15,589 nt of DNA from Saprospiraceae bacterium (lineage in GTDB: Bacteria > Bacteroidota > Bacteroidia > Chitinophagales > Saprospiraceae): the NCBI GenBank assembly GCA_015494245.1, contig WGBN01000081.1, forward strand, positions 1 to 15,589. The letters are read 5' to 3'. Both the position numbers and the translations under genes were made by a program. Below, one piece after another: positions 7,701-12,504 of the stretch. A model generated the notes under the pieces. That model was not told where the DNA came from. It saw only the letters and a program-made list of their open reading frames with translations, and ran no database searches. Every line of letters begins with the position of its first letter. Position 1 is the first letter of the stretch.

Positions 7701-8203
7701 AAAACTACTATGGCGTAACCAACTGGACGCCCGGGCCCTGCCCCGATGTCTGCATCGAAGACGGGCTGATCAATACCGGCGTGGCATGCACCCAGCAGTA
7801 CGACCCCGTCTGCGGCTGCGACGGCGTTACCTATACCAATGCCTGCATCGCCCTGTTCTACTACGGCGTAACGCAGTGGACGCCCGGCCCCTGCCCCGTC
7901 ATCCCCAATCCGGGACCACCCATTGGCAACCCCTCGGGTTATGCCGAAAACGTGCAATACCTGCATGGCTACCCCAATCCGGTCAGCCGGCGGCTCTATC
8001 TGGATCTGCCTTCCGGCAAATACCAAATAGAGACTTTCAACACGCGTGGCCAGACCGTGGCAGCACAGACGCTGTCCGTAGCTGAAGGAGACGAAACGCC
8101 TTCCGTAGAAACAAGCAGCCTGCCCGATGGCGTTTACCTGCTCCACGCTACCGACGAAAACGGCAAGCGATACCTCTTGCGATTTGTGAAAACAGGCAAC
8201 TAA
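4784..8203 (+). CDS. Secreted multidomain surface protein: SdrD-like repeats, Kazal domains, T9SS sorting tail
   Basis: 1139 residues. A Sec signal peptide (1-30, cleavage likely after NAQ) begins the protein. Five modules start at about 37, 146, 256, 358 and 470 with (G/F/L)CK..D(L/I)(N/D)C followed by a W-P-I or W-T-I strand. The first three carry the calcium-loop pattern D-x-N-x-N-G-x-x-D-x-x-E (for example DLNCNGIWDSDE), end in YEVSE-type or YKVSE-type strands, and resemble SdrD B-like domains. Three longer Cys-rich beta modules follow, about 582-690, 695-832 and 834-938, containing CCHFEHC, CCYEVNL and WCCHVFI. Two Kazal-type domains (939-986 and 990-1037) both read Y-x-P-V-C-G-C-D-G-V-T-Y. 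The end, from YPNPVSRRLYLDL (about 1065) to LLRFVKTGN, is a type A T9SS (Por) sorting domain. The protein should cross the outer membrane by T9SS and be released or surface-anchored. Adhesion or protease resistance is inferred. No catalytic domain is visible. A terminator hairpin starts 23 bases after the stop. No convincing TAnnTTTG box lies upstream. Confidence 0.9.
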   Translation: MQPKNTLLFAILFSFFTLYLPDFTSGLNAQTTTGLYGCKFYDLNCNGIWDSDEPAIGGWPIIIKDASGNVVVTTTTNEEGCWSAQVPSSPAAATYYEVSEGSFPGWTNTFPPNGTYGVQVAPNQPIDGLNFGNCLSASLPILTLTGCKYHDLNCNGIVDPNEPTIPGWTILVEDQTNGLNYAFLTDASGCYEFPVPALAPGGGLITYKVSEFVPFGWTQTGPATGYYTVQQDGGTVAGLDFLNCDSEPPATTTLSGCKFNDLNCNGIWDANEPSLPNWPIYITDITTGMVDTVYTNADGCWSAEVPAPASYEVSEGTLSPYWHQTYPPSGSYLLSVAQNQPIDNLHFGNNESHLYVTFCKFHDLDCDSLYTPGVDTLLPNWPIIKFVSIPPQDTNGVGIAFSTTVYTDESGCYIDDLAPGAIYSFYEPDVPGWAPTLPLNFSWDFRDPCGSVDIHAYFGNMQPQPYEYRLCKVHDINCNGEYEPDIDTLLPDWPILVQTTLYENDVQLSFTDTFYTDSTGCLGLALYPGNSYVITEADVPGWTPSAENVLEFDFSDDPPLCLPAIIDPALYFLNCNQPPPQDSCGAIVEDDLQVDCDEDGFHYTYTFFLQNNSSDNITSFLFNNFPGMPDYFSNNNYPGMFPIPPGGVAGPFSTTITVPFPVLQGDTGCFTVTLITDGDVCCHFEHCVEIPPIDPCDNVHAEVTPIDPPGNNTGAIDDDCCYEVNLINDFCPNFFTGVTLEIQTPGVTFSNYTMGSSLWAVSSPSPTLLVADYLGGINGNGHLPLGPSGPFFFCINTNGTALPVQIKITWTAINPVDGSIISVCEEFIEVVCDPPCATVTGVEDIYFNDGDTYIIPNFCVSNNTSQTPTTVLLEVQSPAGVTIDPDHFDYTGNPSCTFLAIHGVNPGDVVVLKVLLLDEESGWCCHVFIDIPIPGGNLCIDPSIINTAAQCPTDYEPVCGCDGVTYLNECVAQNYYGVTNWTPGPCPDVCIEDGLINTGVACTQQYDPVCGCDGVTYTNACIALFYYGVTQWTPGPCPVIPNPGPPIGNPSGYAENVQYLHGYPNPVSRRLYLDLPSGKYQIETFNTRGQTVAAQTLSVAEGDETPSVETSSLPDGVYLLHATDENGKRYLLRFVKTGN
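7598..7903 (+). repeat. Tandem duplication encoding two Kazal domains
   Basis: Two consecutive 153-base units (51 codons; first Cys at residues 939 and 990) encode near-identical Kazal modules. Both share PVCGCDGVTY and a YYGVT.WTPGPCP ending. The DNA is closely similar in the second half, for example GTGGACGCCCGG-type tracts and GACGGCGTTACCTA versus GATGGCGTTACCTA, pointing to a within-gene duplication. The 3' boundary is approximate. Confidence 0.75.
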
Positions 8204-8226
8204 TCGTCTGTAAACGACCGTTTTTG

Positions 8227-8262
8227 AAGAGCAGGGTGTGCTTCGGCACACCCTGCTTTTTT
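8227..8262 (+). terminator. Intrinsic terminator of the surface-protein gene
   Basis: A perfect 12-bp stem AGCAGGGTGTGC (8230-8241) / GCACACCCTGCT (8246-8257) closes a UUCG loop in the very stable C(UUCG)G form. It is followed by six T (8257-8262) and preceded by an A-rich tract. It begins 23 bases after the stop codon. Confidence 0.92.
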
Positions 8263-8276
8263 ACAAAACCAAGTAT

Positions 8277-8330
8277 TTTTTCTAAAAAAAGCAAGCTGTG
8301 CTCCGGCACAGCTTGCTTTTTTTAGAAAAA
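8277..8330. terminator. Long perfect hairpin, likely second (possibly bidirectional) terminator
   Basis: The arms 8277-8301 and 8306-8330 are 25 bp each and exactly complementary. The loop is TCCG, again a C(UNCG)G tetraloop. The outer parts are A/T-rich, so the stem has a U-run on its 3' side in either direction. It lies 14 bases after the first terminator's T-run and just before the acyl-CoA dehydrogenase promoter. The two hairpins share GTGC-TNCG-GCAC and could have come from duplication. Confidence 0.85.
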
Positions 8331-8343
8331 CCCCTTACCTTTG
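8313..8343 (+). promoter_or_regulatory. Bacteroidota-type promoter for the acyl-CoA dehydrogenase gene
   Basis: The -7 box TACCTTTG (8336-8343) fits TAnnTTTG exactly. A TTG at 8313-8315 lies 20 bases upstream as a -33 element. The start would fall near 8350, giving a leader of about 30 bases to the ATG at 8381. The -33 element lies inside the right arm of the 25-bp hairpin. Confidence 0.65.
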
Positions 8344-8362
8344 TCAGCGAAAATTCGCTAAC
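8343..8362. promoter_or_regulatory. Operator-like dyad at the predicted transcription start
   Basis: GTCAGCGAAAATTCGCTAAC has 9-bp arms with one mismatch around AA. The inner part AGCGAA-AA-TTCGCT is perfect. It overlaps the end of the -7 box and the expected start site, a usual place for a repressor operator. No candidate regulator is identified. Confidence 0.4.
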
Positions 8363-8380
8363 ACTAAAAATTTACCTACC

Positions 8381-10183
8381 ATGTCCAATCCCACCGATAT
8401 CCATCAAACCGTCAAGGGTGGCGAATTCCTGATCAAGGAATCCGACCCTCAACAGATATTTATACCCGAAGATTTTGACGAAGAAGCCCGCATGATCAAA
8501 GGCATGGCCGATGATTTTGTCAAGACAGAAGTTGCCCCGAATACCGATGCCATAGAGGCCGGCGATTTTGACCTGAGCGTAAAGTTGCTCAAGAAAGCTG
8601 CCGAGCTGGGCCTGGTAGGCGCCCACATGCCCGAGGCCTACGGAGGCATGGGCCTGCCCGCCAATGTGGTAACAGCCGTTACGGACAGCCTCGGGCCCAC
8701 AGGCTCCTGGAGCGTAACCTTTGCAGCTCACACGGGCATCGGTATGCTGCCCATCCTCTACTTCGGCACCGAGGAGCAAAAGGAAAAATACCTGCCCCGC
8801 CTCATTGCTGCCGAGCTGAAGGCTTCCTACTGCCTCACGGAACCTTCCTCCGGCTCCGATGCCCTGGCTGCCAAGACGCGTGCGGATTTGTCGGAAGACG
8901 GCAAATACTACATCCTCAACGGCCAAAAGATGTGGATCACCAATGCCGGTTTTGCAGACCTCTACATCGTCTTTGCGCAGGTGGATGGCGATAAATTCAC
9001 GGGCTTTATCGTAGAGCGCGAATCAGAGGGTCTCACCCTCGGCGCCGAGGAGAAAAAACTGGGCATCAAGGGTTCTTCAACCCGTCAGGTCTTTTTTGAA
9101 AACGTGAAAGTGCCCAAAGAAAACCTGCTCGGCGAAATTGGCAAGGGCCACAAAATTGCCTTCAATGCTTTGAATGTGGGCCGCTTCAAGCTGTGCGTGC
9201 TCTGCGTGGGCGCCTCCAAACACATCATCGGAGAATCCATCCAATACGCCAAGGAGCGCATCCAGTTTGGCCGGCCTATCGCCGACTTTGGCGCCATCAA
9301 GTACAAAATCTCCGAGCAGATCATCCGCATCTTCGCCAGCGAAAGCGCCGAATACCGCACCTCCAACGACATGCAGCAAATGGAAGAGCTGCTCAAAGCC
9401 GAGGGCGCTTCCTACGGCGACGCCAAGCTCAAAGCCGCCGAAGAATACGCCATCGAATGCGCCCTGCTGAAGGTCGCCGGCTCGGAAGCGCTCAGCTATG
9501 TAGTGGATGAAAATGTGCAAATACACGGCGGCATGGGCTTCTCGGAAGAGGGCCACACTGCCCGCTACTACCGCGATGCCCGCATCAACCGAATCTACGA
9601 AGGCACCAACGAAATCAACCGCCTGCTCGCCGTGGACATGCTGCTCAAGCGCGCCCTCAAAGGCCGCATAGACATCACCGGCCCCGCCTGGGCCGTCCAA
9701 AAGGAGCTGGCTTCCATGCCTTCCATGGACAAACCCGAAGGGCCCTACGGCGAAGAGCTCAAGGCCGTTCGCGATTTCAAAAAGGCCATCCTCATGACAG
9801 CCGGCGCCGCCGCTAAACTCCAAATGGAAGGTCAACTCAACTTAGAAGAAGAGCAGGAAATCATCATGAATGTAGCCGATATGATGCTCGACACCTTCCT
9901 CGCCGAATCACTGCTGCTGCGCACCATGAAGCTGGCCGGCATGGAGCAAAAGCCCGCCCCTCAGGAAGTCTATGACGCCATGCTGCGCGTCTTCCTGCAC
10001 GATGCCACAGCCCGCATCACCGCCAACGGCCGCAGCGCCCTGGCCTCCTTCGCCGAAGGCGACCTGCTGCGCGTCATGCTCATGGGGCTGAAGCGATACA
10101 CCAAGTACCCGCCGGCCAAAGTCAACAAACTGCGCCGGCTGGTGGCTGATTATGCCATTGAGCAGGGGAAGTATCCGTTGTGA
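8381..10183 (+). CDS. Acyl-CoA dehydrogenase, long form (VLCAD/ACAD9-like)
   Basis: 600-residue FAD enzyme that makes the first double bond in fatty acyl-CoA during beta-oxidation and passes electrons to ETF. The N-terminal helical domain is followed by signature CLTEPSSGSDALA (from 151), the beta domain with QKMWITNAG and KKLGIKGSST, and then the C-terminal helical domain with ERIQFGRPI, QIHGGMGFSEEG and RIYEGTNEINR. Glu407 in YEGTNE aligns with the catalytic base of this family. About 180 residues follow the core (from about 420). Such an extension marks the VLCAD/ACAD9 type rather than the roughly 380-residue short and medium enzymes. Chain-length preference is inferred. The ATG at 8381 follows the A/T-rich leader of a good promoter, and no other start is needed. 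It appears to be monocistronic, ending at convergent palindromes before surA. No ETF or thiolase gene is nearby. Confidence 0.95.
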   Translation: MSNPTDIHQTVKGGEFLIKESDPQQIFIPEDFDEEARMIKGMADDFVKTEVAPNTDAIEAGDFDLSVKLLKKAAELGLVGAHMPEAYGGMGLPANVVTAVTDSLGPTGSWSVTFAAHTGIGMLPILYFGTEEQKEKYLPRLIAAELKASYCLTEPSSGSDALAAKTRADLSEDGKYYILNGQKMWITNAGFADLYIVFAQVDGDKFTGFIVERESEGLTLGAEEKKLGIKGSSTRQVFFENVKVPKENLLGEIGKGHKIAFNALNVGRFKLCVLCVGASKHIIGESIQYAKERIQFGRPIADFGAIKYKISEQIIRIFASESAEYRTSNDMQQMEELLKAEGASYGDAKLKAAEEYAIECALLKVAGSEALSYVVDENVQIHGGMGFSEEGHTARYYRDARINRIYEGTNEINRLLAVDMLLKRALKGRIDITGPAWAVQKELASMPSMDKPEGPYGEELKAVRDFKKAILMTAGAAAKLQMEGQLNLEEEQEIIMNVADMMLDTFLAESLLLRTMKLAGMEQKPAPQEVYDAMLRVFLHDATARITANGRSALASFAEGDLLRVMLMGLKRYTKYPPAKVNKLRRLVADYAIEQGKYPL

Positions 10184-10196
10184 TGAAACTCTTTTG

Positions 10197-10260
10197 CGCG
10201 GGCTGAAGCCCGCGGTACTTTTGGGCGGGCTGAAGCCCGCCCAACTGAGCCCGCCCAACT
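10197..10260. repeat. Palindromic repeats between convergent genes (GGGCT-GA-AGCCC family)
   Basis: The first palindrome, CGCGGGCTGAAGCCCGCG (10197-10214), has perfect 8-bp arms. The second (10221-10244) has perfect 11-bp arms around GA. AGCCCGCCCAACT then occurs at 10234-10246 and again at 10248-10260, a 14-base direct repeat. The last copy runs into the stop codon of the surA gene (minus-strand TAG, 10261-10259). These are relatives of the elements at 316-361. They fill the gap between two convergent genes and may serve as a two-way transcription end, though T-runs are weak. Confidence 0.8.
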
Positions 10261-11638
10261 AATCCGCTATAACGCCCCACTTTTCCAAAACCGGGCAAGA
10301 GGTATAAGGCGGGTCTATGGAGATATAGGTGTTGCGCACCGTTTTCTCTATCCACTCGTTGAGATAGCGCGCCTGTTTCTCCTGTATGGTAGCCGCCTTG
10401 ATGCGGGCGTAGTCGGTCTCCAGACTGGCTACGTGGGGAGCTGTGCGCGATTCCAGCTTGATGATATGTACCAGAGTCTCACCGGAGGCATTGCGGAAAC
10501 GGAAGGGGTTGGTAATTTCGCCGGTTTCCAGGGTATCTATGGCGAAATACACATCCGGGTCTAAGTCGGCAATTTCAAAGAAAGTATTGCCTGTTCGGGG
10601 ATTGACCATGCGGCCGTCGTTGTAAAAGCTCTGTACCTCATCCGTACCAAAGCGCTTGACGGCTTCTGAGAAGGTAATCGAATCCATGAGGATGAGCTGA
10701 CGGACGCTGTCTAACAACTGTTCTGCTCTGACGATATCCTCTTCCTGTATCTCCGGCCGGATGAGAATGTGGCGGGTGTGGATGGTGTTGCCCTTGCGCC
10801 CCAGCAATTGGATGATGTGAAAACCAAACTCCGTCTCAATCACTTTGGAGACTTCGCCCACATCCAATTTATAGGCCGCAGCTTCGAACTCGGGAACGAA
10901 GCTGCCCCTTTTGGTCCAGCTCAGGTCGCCACCAAGGCGGCCTGAAGCAAAATCGTCGGAGTACTTCTTGGCCAGTTCTGCAAAATCTTCGCCACCGGCT
11001 ACAATCCTGCGGCGCAGTTCTTCGAGGCGCTCGCGGGCTTCCTGCTTGCGCTCGGGGCTGACTTCCGGTTTGACGGCCAACTCAGCCAGTTCTACTTCGG
11101 AGTTGAAATACGGAAGGCTGTCTTTGGGGATGCGCTCAAAAAATTCCTTGACTTCCGAAGGCGTAACGGTGATGCCCTGCAAAATCTCGTTCTTCATGCG
11201 CTCGGCCAGCAGTTGGTCTTTGAGGTCCACGCGAAACTGCGCCTTGACTTCGTCCACGCTCTGCCCGTAGTAGGCTTCAAACTGGGCGTAGTCGTTGTTC
11301 ATGTAAGCCAATATTTGATCAATACGGGCATTCAACTGGGCTTCTACCTCTTCATCGCTAACCTCTATGCTGTCCAATTTTGCCTGGTTGATCAGCAACT
11401 TCTGCGTGAGGATGTTGTCGAGAATATAGCAACGCGCATCCGGCGGCAGGCCTTGTTGCTGCTGCGATTTGATGAGGTTGTACTGGTCCTCCAGGTCGGA
11501 AAGCAACACCAACTCACCCCCTACGGAGGCGATGATGTCGTCCAACAATTCCGTCTGAGCAGTCAGGCTGCTTCCCGGAGTGAGAAAAAAAAGCCCCAAA
11601 GCAAGAAGCTTCAGGCCTATGCTCATGCGTAAATTCAT
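10259..11638 (-). CDS. surA: SurA-type periplasmic chaperone / peptidyl-prolyl isomerase
   Basis: 459 residues. Signal peptide about 1-28 (cleavage after TAQ), then a SurA_N chaperone domain starting LLDDIIASVGGELVLLSDLE (31-50) and running to about 175. Two parvulin-like domains follow. The first (about 181-281) has GGEDFAELAKKYSDD, GGDLSWTKRGSFVPEF and FGFHIIQLLG. The second (about 286-402) begins THTRHILIRPEI-like (IHTRHILIRP) and is less typical (FYNDGRMVNPRTG). In the family SurA binds unfolded outer-membrane proteins in the periplasm, passing them to the BAM complex. The start at 11638 overlaps the upstream stop as ATGA, which supports this ATG over one four codons further in. It is the last gene of a three-gene leftward operon. 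Confidence 0.9.
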   Translation of the reverse strand: MNLRMSIGLKLLALGLFFLTPGSSLTAQTELLDDIIASVGGELVLLSDLEDQYNLIKSQQQQGLPPDARCYILDNILTQKLLINQAKLDSIEVSDEEVEAQLNARIDQILAYMNNDYAQFEAYYGQSVDEVKAQFRVDLKDQLLAERMKNEILQGITVTPSEVKEFFERIPKDSLPYFNSEVELAELAVKPEVSPERKQEARERLEELRRRIVAGGEDFAELAKKYSDDFASGRLGGDLSWTKRGSFVPEFEAAAYKLDVGEVSKVIETEFGFHIIQLLGRKGNTIHTRHILIRPEIQEEDIVRAEQLLDSVRQLILMDSITFSEAVKRFGTDEVQSFYNDGRMVNPRTGNTFFEIADLDPDVYFAIDTLETGEITNPFRFRNASGETLVHIIKLESRTAPHVASLETDYARIKAATIQEKQARYLNEWIEKTVRNTYISIDPPYTSCPVLEKWGVIAD

Positions 11639-12498
11639 TCTATAAAAATTTTCACTTCCTTATCGCGCAAAGCCTTTTCGTACATCTCTTCCTCGAGCTT
11701 TCGAAGGAGGGCTGTTTTGCGACGGTGAAGTATGAGTTCCCTGATTTGATCCTTGACGTAATTCAGAGGGGCGGGCTCTCCTTTTTTCAGCTTTTCCAGA
11801 CGATAAAAGTAGTAGTGCATGCCCCCCTTTTCCTTGTGGAAACGGGCCTGGCTGAGGAAGTCATTTGCCGAAAGGCTTAAAGCTCCCCAGGATTTCACCA
11901 AATCGGCCGGAGCATACCAACTGCTGTCTTTCAACAGGTAAGAAGGCGAATACTCTTCGCAATAAGCCAGGATGGCATCGTAATTGGCTTCCGGCTGTTT
12001 CCACAACTTCTCAAACTCCTCTTTGCGATTGGGAGCATCTTCCGGCAGCACAATCAGGTAAGCGCGCAGCAAATCCGTTTTCAGGGGATAATTTTCCTCC
12101 TTATTTCGGTAGTAATCCTCCAATTGCTTGCGCGTTACCACCGTATCTAACTCGGAGGCAATGAGCAGGCGTTCAAAATTATCCCTCAACAAAGAGGCCC
12201 TGTAATCTTCGACCAATTTGTCAATGTCCAGATCGCGGGGCCGGTTGCGCTCCGCTTCCTGCAAAACCACCATATCGCGTACCCAGTGCTCCACAAAGGA
12301 GTTGATGATGAGCGAGCTGTCTTCGCCGGACATTTGCGTGGGGATCATGCCTTCGAGATCGCTCATGTAAAGAGCGTGATCACCTACACGGGCGAGCAAT
12401 TTCCCCTTCTCCTCGTCGGGCGTTTGGCGACAGCCCCAAAGGCCTGCCAGCAAAGCCAGGAGGAAAATCCACTTATTCGTTTTGCAGCGCTTATTCAT
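11635..12498 (-). CDS. SurA_N-like lipoprotein, PPIase-operon middle gene
   Basis: 287 residues. A lipoprotein signal ends LAGLWGC with lipidated Cys23. The mature N-terminus (KLLARVGDHALYMSDLEGMIP, then FVEHWVRDMVVLQEAERN) has the pattern of the SurA/PrsA chaperone N-terminal domain. The second half is where a parvulin domain would be expected. It has no clear HILI, GGDLG or F-GYHI motifs, only a degenerate trace (AYLIVLPED...YYFYRLEKLKKGE). A chaperone without isomerase activity is therefore likely. It is sandwiched between two parvulin genes, 6 bases after the first and overlapping surA by 4 bases (ATGA). AAGGAG, 9 bases before the ATG, is a clean Shine-Dalgarno. One dispersed 15-mer lies inside, near residue 209. 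Confidence 0.82.
   Translation of the reverse strand: MNKRCKTNKWIFLLALLAGLWGCRQTPDEEKGKLLARVGDHALYMSDLEGMIPTQMSGEDSSLIINSFVEHWVRDMVVLQEAERNRPRDLDIDKLVEDYRASLLRDNFERLLIASELDTVVTRKQLEDYYRNKEENYPLKTDLLRAYLIVLPEDAPNRKEEFEKLWKQPEANYDAILAYCEEYSPSYLLKDSSWYAPADLVKSWGALSLSANDFLSQARFHKEKGGMHYYFYRLEKLKKGEPAPLNYVKDQIRELILHRRKTALLRKLEEEMYEKALRDKEVKIFIE
11862..11876 (+). repeat. Dispersed motif copy 4 (exact 15-mer)
   Basis: The plus strand reads CATTTGCCGAAAGGC. In the minus-strand lipoprotein it encodes LSAN within SLSANDFL, the same frame and sense as copy 3 in an unrelated gene 7.3 kb away. Confidence 0.75.
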
Positions 12499-12504
12499 CT
12501 TGTC

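Noticed and set aside
7478..8251. Long open frame on the minus strand opposite the end of the surface-protein gene
   Set aside because: It lies antisense to the clear Kazal and sorting-tail coding region and through the terminator, with no recognisable protein features.
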